From Pseudomonadota bacterium (GTDB taxonomy: Bacteria; Pseudomonadota; Gammaproteobacteria; Burkholderiales; Burkholderiaceae_E), in assembly GCA_963204785.1 (NCBI GenBank), contig CAUJHG010000041.1, forward strand, positions 1-64,000: a stretch of DNA of 64,000 nt, read 5' to 3'. Below, piece by piece: positions 8,916-18,217 of this stretch. The position numbers and the translations under genes are program-made. The notes beneath the pieces were generated by a model, which did no database searches, was not told where the DNA came from, and worked only from the letters and a program-made list of their open reading frames with translations. Numbering within the stretch: the stretch's first letter is position 1; every line of letters starts with the position of its first letter.

Positions 8916-9668
8916 TCAGCTCTTCGGGGCGAACCAGAGCTGCTTCGAGTACGCGAGCACGCGTCCGTTGCCATCGAAGAGCGCAGTCGCGGCGTGCAGC
9001 TTGCGGCCCTCGCGCTCGAGCGGCCATCCCGTCACGACACAGGGCTCGCCCGCACGCACTTCACCGGTGATCGCCAGCGTGATCCTGCCTGTGAGCAGGC
9101 GGGCGGATTCGGCGAGTCCGCCGAGCCGGTGACCCCAGGCGACCCCTGCGGGACAGTCCAGAGCGGTCCAGACGAATTCGGCCGGAATCCTTCCGTCGGC
9201 GTCGGCGAGGCTCGCCGGTGGCGTCCAGTCACTGGCCACCACTTCGGCGTCGCCCACCGGCGATGGTGCGATCCGCAGTCCGTCGTGCGGCTTGCGCGCC
9301 ACGCCGCAGCCGAAGCAGTGCAGGTAGGTGCTCCCGAGACCGGTGGCGAAGCTCATGCGTCCGATGACTCCGGCAGCGCGTGCTTCGTCCAGGGATGGAG
9401 CCGCAGGCAGCACCAGCGCCAGGGTGGCCGCCACGGCTTGCGCAAGCAGGACGCCGTCGTCCTCCAGGCGCACTGCGCTCGTGGAAGTCTCCACCACCTG
9501 CAGTTGCCGCTCCAGAGGCAGGGCGGCGCGCAGCGTGACCTCGACCGCCTGCGCTCCCGGGTGACGGCGCAGCAGCTCGCCGGCGAGCAGGCCGGCGACG
9601 TAGCCGCCGTTTCCGGAAGTGAGCGGACCGTTGAAGCGTCGGGCGATGTAGAGCGTCGAGGCCGTCAT
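8916..9668 (-). CDS. Double-hotdog thioesterase-like protein
   Basis: A 250-residue protein that looks like two hotdog folds. The N-terminal half carries SGNGGYVAGLLAGELLRR, resembling the central helix of TesB-type acyl-CoA thioesterases. The middle has HCFGCGVARKPHDGLRI, like the CxxCG-GLR motif of hotdog thioesterase-like proteins, followed by EFVWTALDCPAGVA as the second hotdog helix. Probably it hydrolyses or binds an acyl-CoA. Its ATG overlaps the stop of the upstream VOC gene (ATGA at 9665-9668), so the two are coupled. Exact activity is not assignable. Confidence 0.65.
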   Translation of the reverse strand: MTASTLYIARRFNGPLTSGNGGYVAGLLAGELLRRHPGAQAVEVTLRAALPLERQLQVVETSTSAVRLEDDGVLLAQAVAATLALVLPAAPSLDEARAAGVIGRMSFATGLGSTYLHCFGCGVARKPHDGLRIAPSPVGDAEVVASDWTPPASLADADGRIPAEFVWTALDCPAGVAWGHRLGGLAESARLLTGRITLAITGEVRAGEPCVVTGWPLEREGRKLHAATALFDGNGRVLAYSKQLWFAPKS

Positions 9669-10426
9669 GCCACAGGCCGGAAGCGCACGCCGCCGATCAG
9701 GATGCCGTCCTCGCCCGCGTCCAGGCGGGCGACTTTCCCTCGACGCAATGCAGCGTCCGGGTCCCTGACCTTCAGGTCGACGCTGGTGATGGATGTGGGA
9801 GCCCCGGCCCCAGCCGGCGCGAAGCGGATCTCGCCGTGCTGCAGCGGGATGCGCAGCGGGTCGTCCGGATCCAGCGGACTGGCGAGCAGTTCCGACCAGC
9901 GCCGGGCGAGCCCACCGGGATCGGCCGTGGAGATGGTCATCGAGACCAGGTCGAGCACTTCATTGGTGTGTGCGGCGAGCCAGTCCGGCCCTGCCGGCAT
10001 CCAGTCGCCCAGCGGGGCCAGGTGATCGGGTTCGGTGCGCTGCTGGTCGAAGGAGACCAGGATTCCTCCGAAGTCCGCCGGGTGGAAGTGCGAGCAGCGA
10101 TAGTCCGGGCGATCGATGTCTTCGACCACGCGCACGCCCAGGGCCTGCGCGCGTGCGCGCTCGCGCTCGGCGTCTGCCACCTGGAGGATCACCATGTAGC
10201 CGGAATCCCCGCCGCGCCGCGCCAGGAAGCGGGCGGCGGAAGCGTCGTTGCGCACCGGCTCGACCACTTCGAGGAAGCCCGTGCCGGCGGGCAGCACCGC
10301 GTTGCGCAATCCGTAGACGCCCACGTTCGGGTCCTCGTGCGCCACTTCCAGTTCGAAGACGTCGGCAAACTCCCTCACCACCGCGTCGAGCCGACCCGAG
10401 GCAAGCGCGATCTGTCTCAGTCGCAT
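9665..10426 (-). CDS. VOC/glyoxalase-fold protein (Glyoxalase_3-like)
   Basis: A 253-residue protein of the vicinal-oxygen-chelate superfamily, a metal-dependent fold used by glyoxalases, dioxygenases and epimerases. It begins MRLRQIALASGRLDAVVREF and has two betaalphabetabetabeta-type halves, with HFHPADFGGILVSFD in the first and VDLKVRDPDAALRRG in the second. The start at 10426 fits the family; the frame continues upstream but overlaps the crotonase gene. It sits between the crotonase and the thioesterase-like gene, with 1-4 base junctions, as the middle gene of a three-gene operon. It could act as an acyl-CoA epimerase or lyase, but no activity can be claimed. Confidence 0.68.
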   Translation of the reverse strand: MRLRQIALASGRLDAVVREFADVFELEVAHEDPNVGVYGLRNAVLPAGTGFLEVVEPVRNDASAARFLARRGGDSGYMVILQVADAERERARAQALGVRVVEDIDRPDYRCSHFHPADFGGILVSFDQQRTEPDHLAPLGDWMPAGPDWLAAHTNEVLDLVSMTISTADPGGLARRWSELLASPLDPDDPLRIPLQHGEIRFAPAGAGAPTSITSVDLKVRDPDAALRRGKVARLDAGEDGILIGGVRFRPVA

Positions 10427-10427
10427 C

Positions 10428-11216
10428 TCAGCTCCCCTTGAAGACCGGAGCCCGCTTCTCGACGAAGGCCTTGAAGGCCTCGGCAGTGTCGTTGCTGCGA
10501 AACAGCCGCGTGTGCTTCTCGGACTCGAGCGCCACGTACTGCGCAAAGCCCATCTTCTCGGCCGCGACGAAGTTGGCCTTCATCGCCGACAGGGCCAGAG
10601 GCGCCGCCCGGTCCAGCCGGTCGACCAGCGCCTGAAGTTCGACCTCGAAATCCGTCGCGCTGCTCACCCGGGAGACCAGCCCGATGCGAAGCGCCTCGGC
10701 GGCGTCGAACTTGCCAGGCAGGAAGTAGAGCTCGCGCGCCTTTGCCGCGCCGACCAGTCTCGGCAGGGTCCAGGGTCCGCCCATGTCGCCGGCCACCCCG
10801 ACATCGAGGAAGGCGGTGTTGAAGCGTGCGGTTTCCGATGCGACGCGCAGGTCGCAGGCACAGGCCCAGCCGAAGCCGGCCCCGGCGCAGGCACCGGAGA
10901 TCGCGGCGATGGTCACCGCAGGCATCTCGTGCAGCAGCACTGCGATGTCGAACTGCTGGATCGGCGTCGGAGTGCGGCCCTCGCCGGTGCCTCCCGACGC
11001 GTAGTGCTTGACGTCCGCGCCCGGGCAGAAATCGGCGCCATCACCGCGCAGCACGAGCACGCGCACCTCCAGGTCGCTGGCGATCGCCTGCAGCGCCTGG
11101 TGCAGTTCGGACAGCAACTGCGCGTTGATGCTGTTGCGTTTTCCAGGGCGGCTGAGGATCACGCTGGCGACCCCGCCTTTGCGCTCGACCCGGATGGTTT
11201 CGAAATTGCTGCTCAT
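10428..11216 (-). CDS. Crotonase-fold enoyl-CoA isomerase-like protein
   Basis: A 262-residue member of the enoyl-CoA hydratase/isomerase family. The oxyanion-hole segments (FCPGADVK and SGACAGAGFGWACACD) are present. Both hydratase glutamates (rat E144 and E164 equivalents) are absent; those positions are Gly and Phe. An Asp in VAGDMGGPWTLPRLVG (about D144) matches the catalytic Asp of PaaG-type isomerases. An isomerase role (shifting a double bond) is therefore more likely than hydration. The start at 11216 is preceded by AAGGGGAG. It heads the leftward operon and diverges from the CoA-transferase at 11472. Confidence 0.85.
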   Translation of the reverse strand: MSSNFETIRVERKGGVASVILSRPGKRNSINAQLLSELHQALQAIASDLEVRVLVLRGDGADFCPGADVKHYASGGTGEGRTPTPIQQFDIAVLLHEMPAVTIAAISGACAGAGFGWACACDLRVASETARFNTAFLDVGVAGDMGGPWTLPRLVGAAKARELYFLPGKFDAAEALRIGLVSRVSSATDFEVELQALVDRLDRAAPLALSAMKANFVAAEKMGFAQYVALESEKHTRLFRSNDTAEAFKAFVEKRAPVFKGS

Positions 11217-11307
11217 GCTCGCTCTCCCCTTCATGCGACCCGGCGGGCCGCCGTATCGGTTCATGCTAGAGGAAAGACTGCGCAAGCTGTGCGCGTGCCC
11301 GGGAGAA

Positions 11308-11322
11308 AGCGGACTGTCCGCT
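11308..11322. promoter_or_regulatory. 15-bp palindrome in divergent promoter region
   Basis: AGCGGACTGTCCGCT, a perfect inverted repeat with 7-bp arms around one base. It is centred in the 255-bp gap between the divergent crotonase operon and the CoA-transferase gene. A tentative promoter for the rightward gene is TTCCGA at 11342-11347 with TATGCT at 11365-11370 (17-base spacing). Size and symmetry fit an operator for a dimeric repressor controlling both directions. Confidence 0.4.
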
Positions 11323-11471
11323 CAGGCCGCACGCCCGCAGATTCCGATCCGAACCGGTCCGCGCTATGCTCGGACGGCACGCGGGTCGCAAGCCCGGCCC
11401 GATGCGTGCGACGCCTGCCGGATCGCGGTCTCGAGGTGTCCCGATCAACCCTGGACGAACGAAGGCAACGA

Positions 11472-12620
11472 GTGAGCGACAAGCCCTACCACGGTCTCAC
11501 GGTGGTCGATCTGACGACCACGATCGCAGGACCCTACTGCACGCGCCTGCTCGCCGATCTCGGCGCGGACGTCATCAAGATCGAAGCTCCCGACGGCGAC
11601 ATGATGCGCAGCCGTCCGCCGATGCGCGACGGCTACAGCAATCCCTTCGGCCAGCTGAACGCAGGCAAGCGCAGCGTGACGCTGGACCTGAAGACCGTGG
11701 AAGGCGTGGAGGCCGTGCACAAGCTCGCCGAGCGGGCCGACCTGCTGGTGGAGAACTTCCGTCCGGGAGTGATGGCGCGGCTCGGGCTCGACTACCCGCG
11801 CCTCGCGGCGTTCAACCCGCGGCTGATCTACTGCTCGATTTCCGGCTACGGGCAGACCGGACCTTCCGCAGGAGCTCCGGCCTACGCGCCGGTGATGCAC
11901 GCGGCCTCGGGCTATGACATGGCCCACCTCTCCTACCAGGAAGGGCGCGAGCGCCCCGACTGGTGCGGCGTGTTCACCGCGGACGTGCTCTCCGGGCTGT
12001 ACGCGTTCGCTGCGATTGGCCCTGCACTGCACCTGCGCGAGCGCACCGGGCGCGGACAGATGATCGATGTCTCGATGCTCGAGTCGATGCTCTCGCTTTG
12101 CCTGAACGAGGTGCAGTTCGCGCAGGCCGGCGGCAGCCCGGTGCGCATGTTCGGCCCGACCAGGACCGCCGACGGCTACGTGATGGCTGCGGTGGCCAGC
12201 GAGAAGAGCTTCGTCACGCTGTGCGAGGCGGCGGGCAGGCCCGGACTCGCAAAGGATCCGCGCTTCGAGAAATACGCCGACCGCAGGCAGAACTGGTCAC
12301 AGTTCGTCGAGGAGATCGAGAAGTGGTCGACCACGCTGAGCACCGCGCAGTGCATGGAAGTGCTCGACCGCTTCGGCGTGCCTGCCTCACCCTATCGCAC
12401 GGTTGCCGAGGTGATGCACGATCCACAGCTCGCACATCGCCACGCCCTGGCAACCGTCAGCGATCCTGGCGGCGAGTTCAAGGTGATGAACGCCCCATTC
12501 CGCATCTCGGGGGCCGACGTGACCGTGGGGCGGCACATTCCGGGGCTCGGCGAGCACACGCGTGAGGTGCTGCGCGGGCTCGGGATGCATCCGCTGGCCG
12601 AGGACCTGAGCGGAGACTGA
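11472..12620 (+). CDS. Family III CoA-transferase (CaiB/BaiF)
   Basis: A 382-residue CoA-transferase that would activate a carboxylic acid by taking CoA from another acyl-CoA through a covalent aspartyl intermediate. The catalytic Asp is D171 in FTADVLSGLYA, followed by the family block RTGRGQMIDVSM. The N-terminus reads VSDKPYHGLTVVDLTTTIAGP. I chose GTG at 11472 because this is where family similarity begins and GAAGG lies 8 bases upstream; the frame is open much further upstream only as an artefact. The large regulator follows after 14 bases, so the two probably share a transcript. Confidence 0.92.
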   Translation: MSDKPYHGLTVVDLTTTIAGPYCTRLLADLGADVIKIEAPDGDMMRSRPPMRDGYSNPFGQLNAGKRSVTLDLKTVEGVEAVHKLAERADLLVENFRPGVMARLGLDYPRLAAFNPRLIYCSISGYGQTGPSAGAPAYAPVMHAASGYDMAHLSYQEGRERPDWCGVFTADVLSGLYAFAAIGPALHLRERTGRGQMIDVSMLESMLSLCLNEVQFAQAGGSPVRMFGPTRTADGYVMAAVASEKSFVTLCEAAGRPGLAKDPRFEKYADRRQNWSQFVEEIEKWSTTLSTAQCMEVLDRFGVPASPYRTVAEVMHDPQLAHRHALATVSDPGGEFKVMNAPFRISGADVTVGRHIPGLGEHTREVLRGLGMHPLAEDLSGD

Positions 12621-12634
12621 GGGTCGAAGGGACG

Positions 12635-15352
12635 ATGATCGGTTCGCAGGAGCCCCGGATCGCAGCGGGTGGTGCGGCGCGGCTGATCGCGGCAAAGCTC
12701 GCGCCCAGGCCCGGAGCGGCCCGGTCCCTACAGAGGCAGCGCCTGATCGATTCAATCGATCAGGCGGTCGGGGCAAAGCTGGTGCTGGTTCGCGCCCCGG
12801 CAGGCTTCGGCAAGACCACCTTCCTGATCGAGTACTACCGGTGGCTGCAGCGGTGCGACGTGGCCACCGGGTGGCTCACGCTCGACGATGCGGACAACGA
12901 CGTCACGCGTTTTCTCACCCATGTCGTGGCGGCGCTTCAGGCGATCGACCCGGGCCTGGCGCTCACCGGCGGCGCAGCGGGTGAGCGCGACCTCATCGGG
13001 GCGGCGTTCGAGCTGATCCATCACCTGGCGGCCCGGGGTGACCGGTTCGCGCTGTTCCTCGACAACCTCGAGGCGGTGTGCGCGCCGGCGGTGCTCGGGG
13101 TGCTCGGCACGCTGCTCGATGCCCTGCCGCCCGCCGGGCAGCTGATCGTCGCCAGTCGCGAAGCGCCGCGACTGCGGCTGGGGCGTCTGAGAGCGCACGG
13201 TCATCTGGCAGAGATCTCCCAGGACGATCTGAGGTTTTCCTACGATGAGTCGATGACCCTGCTGCGCGAGCGCTGCCAGCTGCGCCTGGAAGACCGGCAC
13301 GTCCGGCTGCTGCACCGCCGCACCGAGGGTTGGGCGGCCGCGCTCTGGCTTGCCGCGCTTGCCCTGCGCGGGCACGACGATGCCGATGCCTTCCTGCGTT
13401 CCTTCGACGGCTCGCATGCGGCAGTGGCCGACTACCTGCTCGACGACGTGCTCTCGAGGCTGCCCGGGCAGTCGCGTTCCTTCCTGCTGGCGTGCAGCGT
13501 TCTCGACGAGCTCGACCCGGACCTGTGCAACGCGATCACCGGACAGACGGACAGTCAGGCGCGGCTCGAGGCCTTCGAACAGGAAGGGCTGTTCGTGATC
13601 CCGCAGAGCCGGGACTCGGGTCCCTATCGCTTCCACCCGCTCTTTCGCGACTTCCTCTGCAACGAGCTCGTCCGGGCGGATCCCGAGGCCACTGCCAGGC
13701 TTCACCGCACTGCCGCAGCCTGGTTCCTTGCGGCAGGGCGGACGGTCGAGGCGCTCGAGCACCTGATCCGCTCGGGAGACGACGCGGCAGCGGTGGCGCT
13801 GCTCGCCGAGCATGCCGAGCACCTGCTCTGGAAGGGGCGGGTGATGCTGCTGTCGCGCTTCCTCGACAGGCTGCCGACGGCGACCGGCGCGGGCGCCGCC
13901 CCCTTCCTCAAGTGCATCTACAGCTGGGCCCTGCTGTTCACGCACCGTTATGACGAAGCGCTGGCCCAGCTCGAGCAGGTGCAGGCGCAGCGGGTCGACG
14001 ATCCGGGAATCCAGGTGCAGCTGACGGTGCAGCGTGCGTTCATCCTGGCGATGACCGATCGCGTCGAGGAGGCGCTGGCCGCGTGGGAGGCCTGCAAGGG
14101 GCAGGTGGCGGCACGGGAGCATCCCTTCGCGCACAGCGTCCAGCAGAACTCCCATGCCTTCTGCATGATCGCGGAGAACCGATTCGACGAAGCCCGCAAG
14201 GTGATCGCCCAGGGCAGACCATCGCACCTGAAGATCGGCAGCGCGTTCAACCTCGCGGTCGGCGTCTGCCTGGAGGGATCGATCGACCTTGCCCAGGGTT
14301 CGGTTTCGGTGGCGATCGCCCGATGCCGCGAAGCCCTCGCGTCATCGGCGACCCACACCAGCCAGCATGTGTCGGGAAGCACGGTTGCTGCCGCCTTCCT
14401 CGCGGAAGCGTGCTATGCGGCCGGGCAGATCGACGAGGCGCAGCGGCTTCTCGACGCCTACCTGCCGATGATCGACGAAGTGGCGGCACCCGACCAGCTG
14501 ATCACGAGCTATGCGACGCTCGCGCGCATTGCGCACCGACGGGGCGAGCGGGAGAAGGCGGCGCAGCATCTGCGCACCCTGGATCGCAAGGGGCAGGCGG
14601 AGCGACTGCCGCGCCTGTGCTCGAGCGCGCATCTCGAAGCGGCGCGGATCGCATTGCTCGACGGTGATCTCGATGCGGCGAGGGTCAGCCTGGACGGCGC
14701 CCGGATCATCGGCCTGGCCGATCCTGGCGGAACGCTGTCCCTGCACGCCACGGATGTCGAAGGTCTGGAGCACGGCATGGCCCGCCTCGCCCTGCATGAA
14801 GGCCGCACGGACGATGCGCTGGCTCTCCTGGAACCGGCGCTCGAGCGTGCCCTCGCGCAGGGCAGGCTGCGGCGCGCCCACCATCTCCGGGTGCTGCTCG
14901 CATTGACCTTCGAGCGCTCCGGGAGAGCCGACCAGGCCGAACGCGTGGCGCGCGAGGTGGCGCAGATGGCGCTGGAGAAGGGCCTGAGCAGCGCGATCGA
15001 GGACGAAGGCCCGCAGGCCTCGTCCCTGATCGAGCGCATGGGCCGGTACGCCGCGGGCGCCCGGGTGCAGACCGTGGCGAGCCCTGCGCCGGCAGGGACC
15101 GCAAGACCGGAAACAGTCGAAGCCGCACCGGCACCCGCCCAGCCAGCCGTCGAGTCGCTGACCCCCAGGGAGATGCAGGTGCTGCGCCTGCTCGCCGAAG
15201 GCGATGCGAACCGCATCATCGCGCAGCGGATGTTCGTGTCCGAAGCCACCGTCAAGACACATCTGCGCAGCATCAGCGCGAAGCTCGGTGCGGAGAACAG
15301 GACCCACGCAGTGGCGATCGCGCGCCGCCTCGGACTCCTGCCCCGGGGCTGA
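12635..15352 (+). CDS. MalT-like LuxR-family regulator (LAL type), 905 aa
   Basis: Large ATP-binding transcriptional activator of the LAL group, to which MalT and the alkane regulator AlkS belong. Walker A APAGFGKTT lies at about 54-62. A long STAND-type NTPase and tetratricopeptide-like sensor region follows, rich in Ala/Leu helices such as QVDDPGIQVQLTVQRAFIL-type repeats. The C-terminal LuxR HTH begins at LTPREMQVLRLLAEGDANRI and contains the recognition helix VSEATVKTHLRSISAKL. It follows the CoA-transferase closely and converges with the minus-strand dehydrogenase operon. It is likely to activate one or more neighbouring catabolic operons on sensing a pathway inducer. Confidence 0.92.
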   Translation: MIGSQEPRIAAGGAARLIAAKLAPRPGAARSLQRQRLIDSIDQAVGAKLVLVRAPAGFGKTTFLIEYYRWLQRCDVATGWLTLDDADNDVTRFLTHVVAALQAIDPGLALTGGAAGERDLIGAAFELIHHLAARGDRFALFLDNLEAVCAPAVLGVLGTLLDALPPAGQLIVASREAPRLRLGRLRAHGHLAEISQDDLRFSYDESMTLLRERCQLRLEDRHVRLLHRRTEGWAAALWLAALALRGHDDADAFLRSFDGSHAAVADYLLDDVLSRLPGQSRSFLLACSVLDELDPDLCNAITGQTDSQARLEAFEQEGLFVIPQSRDSGPYRFHPLFRDFLCNELVRADPEATARLHRTAAAWFLAAGRTVEALEHLIRSGDDAAAVALLAEHAEHLLWKGRVMLLSRFLDRLPTATGAGAAPFLKCIYSWALLFTHRYDEALAQLEQVQAQRVDDPGIQVQLTVQRAFILAMTDRVEEALAAWEACKGQVAAREHPFAHSVQQNSHAFCMIAENRFDEARKVIAQGRPSHLKIGSAFNLAVGVCLEGSIDLAQGSVSVAIARCREALASSATHTSQHVSGSTVAAAFLAEACYAAGQIDEAQRLLDAYLPMIDEVAAPDQLITSYATLARIAHRRGEREKAAQHLRTLDRKGQAERLPRLCSSAHLEAARIALLDGDLDAARVSLDGARIIGLADPGGTLSLHATDVEGLEHGMARLALHEGRTDDALALLEPALERALAQGRLRRAHHLRVLLALTFERSGRADQAERVAREVAQMALEKGLSSAIEDEGPQASSLIERMGRYAAGARVQTVASPAPAGTARPETVEAAPAPAQPAVESLTPREMQVLRLLAEGDANRIIAQRMFVSEATVKTHLRSISAKLGAENRTHAVAIARRLGLLPRG

Positions 15353-15385
15353 ACCGCGAAGGCCGTCGCCTTGCCGTGGGGTCGA

Positions 15386-16537
15386 TCAAAGGCTTCGCGA
15401 GATCAGCTCTTTCATCACCTCGTTCGTCCCACCGTAGATCTTCTGGATGCGCGCATCCGCGTACATCCGGGTGATCGGGTACTCGTTCATGTAGCCGTAG
15501 CCCCCGAAGAGCTGCAGGCACTCGTCGAGGACCTTGCACTGCACCTCGGAGGTCCACCACTTGGCCATGTAGGCAGCCTCCGGGTCGAGGGTTCCGTCCA
15601 GCAGCCGTTGCGTGCAGTCGTTGACGAAGCTGCGCACGACGTGCGCCATCGTTGCGCACTCCGCAAGCTTGAAGCGGCTGTTCTGGAAGTCGAAGACGGT
15701 CTGCCCGAAGGCCTTGCGCTGCCGGGTGTACTCGACGGTGAGCTCGACCGCGCGCTCGATCACCGCGGCCGCTGCAACCGCGACGATCAGGCGCTCCCAG
15801 GGAAGCTGGCTCATCAGCTGTCCGAATCCCTTGCCCTCGATGCCGCCGAGGATGTTCCCGGCGGGAACGACGACGTCGTCGAAGAACAGCTCGCAGGTGT
15901 CCACCGAGTGCTGGCCGAGCTTGTCGAGAACCCGGCCGACCCGGAACCCCGGCGGGGGCGGGTCGACCTCGACGGCGAGGAGCGAGACGCCCCTGGACCC
16001 GAGCGCAGGATCGGTCTTGCAGGCGACCAGGATCAGCTGCGAGGTCGCGCCGTTGGTGATGAAGGTCTTTGCTCCGTTGAGAACGTAGTGATCGCCCTTG
16101 CGCTGCGCGCGGGTGAGCATTCCCTTGAGGTCGGAGCCGATCGCAGGCTCGGTCATCGCCACGCTGGTGAGCCACTCGCCCGAGGCCATCTTCGGGAGCC
16201 AGCGCGCGCGCTGCTCGGGAGTCCCGAATTCCAGGATGTAATGCGCGACGATCGAATGCACCGAGTGCTTCATCGGCATCTCGATGCGTGCGAGCTCATC
16301 GAGCACCACCAGCTGATAGGCGACGTTCGCCCCGGCTCCGCCGTATTCCTCGGGGAGCTCGGGAAGCATCATCCCGAGAGCCCCCATCTTTCGCCAGACT
16401 TCGGGTTCGATCCGTCCCTGCGCGCGCCATTGCGGCAGCTTCGGCGCCATCTCGGACTCGGCGAAGCGGCGCACCTGCTCGCGAAACAGCGCGACGTCCT
16501 CGGTCATCCACGGGTGCTGATTCAGTCTGGGAAACAT
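15386..16537 (-). CDS. Acyl-CoA dehydrogenase, LCAD/IVD-like base position
   Basis: A 383-residue FAD enzyme that introduces an alpha,beta double bond into an acyl-CoA. Hallmarks are YGGAGANVAYQ near the N-terminus, the flavin/substrate segment VAMTEPAIGSDLKGM, and the C-terminal LFGGYGYMNEYPITRMYAD then IYGGTNEVMKELI. The usual medium-chain catalytic Glu (YEGT) is Gly here. A Glu in SQLPWERLIVA occupies the alternative base position known from long-chain and isovaleryl-CoA enzymes. The start at 16537 has AGGAGG 6 bases upstream. It is the last gene of a leftward operon beginning with the binding protein at 21906. Confidence 0.93.
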   Translation of the reverse strand: MFPRLNQHPWMTEDVALFREQVRRFAESEMAPKLPQWRAQGRIEPEVWRKMGALGMMLPELPEEYGGAGANVAYQLVVLDELARIEMPMKHSVHSIVAHYILEFGTPEQRARWLPKMASGEWLTSVAMTEPAIGSDLKGMLTRAQRKGDHYVLNGAKTFITNGATSQLILVACKTDPALGSRGVSLLAVEVDPPPPGFRVGRVLDKLGQHSVDTCELFFDDVVVPAGNILGGIEGKGFGQLMSQLPWERLIVAVAAAAVIERAVELTVEYTRQRKAFGQTVFDFQNSRFKLAECATMAHVVRSFVNDCTQRLLDGTLDPEAAYMAKWWTSEVQCKVLDECLQLFGGYGYMNEYPITRMYADARIQKIYGGTNEVMKELISRSL

Positions 16538-16606
16538 GGAAGCCTCCTGCTGGGTGCGATCCGATCGGCAAAGGGCTGGGCCGGCGGCCCGGGCCCGATG
16601 CCGGCC

Positions 16607-18178
16607 TCAGGCGTCCGGCGCTGCGGACGCGTCCCCCGCGTGCCGTTCGACGAGGATGAACTTCTGCACCTTTCCGGTCGGGGTGCGCGGCAGCGGCTCC
16701 GACTGCAGCAGCACCTCCTTGGGCGTCTTGAAGCTGGCGAGGCGTTCGCGACAGTGCCGCACCAGTTCGTCGGCGCTCAGCCTCGACCCCGGGGTCACGA
16801 CCACCACTGCGCTGACGCGCTCGCCCCAGAGCGGATCGGGCAGGCCGATGACGGCACACTCGACGACCTCGGGGAAGTCGAGGATGGTCTCCTCCACCTC
16901 GGCGGCGAACACGTTCTGCCCACCCGTGATGATCATGTCCTTCTTGCGGCCGCGGAGGAACTGGTAGCCCTCCGCGTCGATGCTGCCCAGGTCGCCGGTG
17001 TGGATCCAGCCGTTGCGGAAGGTCTCGGCCGACTTCTCCGGGTTCTGGTAGTAGGCGGTGGTGCCGGTGGGCGAGCGCCCGATGATCTCGCCGATCTCTC
17101 CGGCGGGCAGGCGCCGCCCGTGATCGTCGACGATGCGCACCTCCGCGTGCGGGATGACGCGGCCGACCGAGTCCGGCCGAGCCTTGCGGTCCTCGGGGTT
17201 GCTCACCACCAGTGCCCCCGTCTCCTGCATCCCGTAGTACTCGTACAGGTGAGGACAGATGCGTTCGGTGACGCCGCGGCGGATCGGCTCGGGCAGCATC
17301 GACCCGGCGAAGACCGTGCCCCGCAGGGAGCTCAGGTCACGCCGGGGAAGGTCCGGATGCTGCAGCAGCATCGCGCCCATCGTCGCGACGAGGTTCGTGA
17401 TCGTCACGCGCTCGTCCTGGATCAGCTGCAGCACGCGGCCGGGATCGAAGTTCGCCAGGACGTTGCGGACACCGAAGTACAAGCCCGCGGCGATCCACGC
17501 GTAGCCGACGCGCCCGAACATCGGGAACACCGTCAGGAAGGTGTCGTTGCGCGTCACGTCCATGGTCGTGAACATCGGGGTGACCGTGGCGTTGTTGTAG
17601 TGCGTCAGCACGTAGCACTTCGGCAGCCCGCTGGTTCCCGAGGTCAGGTTGAAGTAGAAGGGGTCCGTCTCCTCGACCTCGATCTCCGGCTCGGCGGGCG
17701 AAGAGGCGGCGAGCAGGTCCTCGTAGTCGAGGATGCCTGGCGCCGCGGGTCCCCCGAACATCACCCGGTCCCGCAGCGTCGGAACCTCGGCGGGCGCTGC
17801 GTCGAGCACGTCCTTGAACCTTGCCTCGCACAGCAGCGCCTGTGCGTTGACCGTGTTCATCAGGGCGAACAGTTCCGCGGGTGCGAGCCGGTAGTTCAGC
17901 GGCATCCCGACGATCCCGGTCTTGGCCAGCGCGAAGAGGATCTCGACGAGCTCCACGCGGTTGCTCGTCAGCACCGCGACCACGTCGCCCTTCTTCAGCC
18001 CCATTGCGGTCAGCGCGTTGGCGATCCGGTTGCAGCGTTCGTCGACCTGGCGGAAGGTGAACCTGCGGTCCGTCTCGCTGCAGAAGAAGGCCTCGCGGTC
18101 GCCGTACCGGATGCCGGCCGTCGTCAGGATGTTGCCGGCCACGAGCTGGCCGATGCCCCGTTCGGGTCTGCTTTCCAT
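16607..18178 (-). CDS. Acyl-CoA synthetase (AMP-forming)
   Basis: A 523-residue ANL-family ligase that activates a carboxylic acid to its CoA thioester through an acyl-AMP. The phosphate-binding motif is FNLTSGTSGLPK, the adenine segment YYGMQETGA, and the hinge block WIHTGDLGSIDAEGYQFLRG is followed by KKDMIITGGQNVFAAEVEE. The C-terminal catalytic Lys lies in TPTGKVQKF. GAGGAG precedes the ATG. It lies between the crotonase-like gene and the dehydrogenase, so it likely charges the substrate handled by them. Confidence 0.93.
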   Translation of the reverse strand: MESRPERGIGQLVAGNILTTAGIRYGDREAFFCSETDRRFTFRQVDERCNRIANALTAMGLKKGDVVAVLTSNRVELVEILFALAKTGIVGMPLNYRLAPAELFALMNTVNAQALLCEARFKDVLDAAPAEVPTLRDRVMFGGPAAPGILDYEDLLAASSPAEPEIEVEETDPFYFNLTSGTSGLPKCYVLTHYNNATVTPMFTTMDVTRNDTFLTVFPMFGRVGYAWIAAGLYFGVRNVLANFDPGRVLQLIQDERVTITNLVATMGAMLLQHPDLPRRDLSSLRGTVFAGSMLPEPIRRGVTERICPHLYEYYGMQETGALVVSNPEDRKARPDSVGRVIPHAEVRIVDDHGRRLPAGEIGEIIGRSPTGTTAYYQNPEKSAETFRNGWIHTGDLGSIDAEGYQFLRGRKKDMIITGGQNVFAAEVEETILDFPEVVECAVIGLPDPLWGERVSAVVVVTPGSRLSADELVRHCRERLASFKTPKEVLLQSEPLPRTPTGKVQKFILVERHAGDASAAPDA

Positions 18179-18217
18179 GCGTGTCTCCTCGTGTCTGCGA
18201 GATGTTGTCAGGCGTCT

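Noticed and set aside
15353..15385. CGCGAAG/CTTCGCG repeat as a terminator between the regulator and the dehydrogenase
   Set aside because: The arms are 7 bases with a loop of about 28 bases and no T-run, and the repeat extends into the dehydrogenase coding end. Too weak to call.
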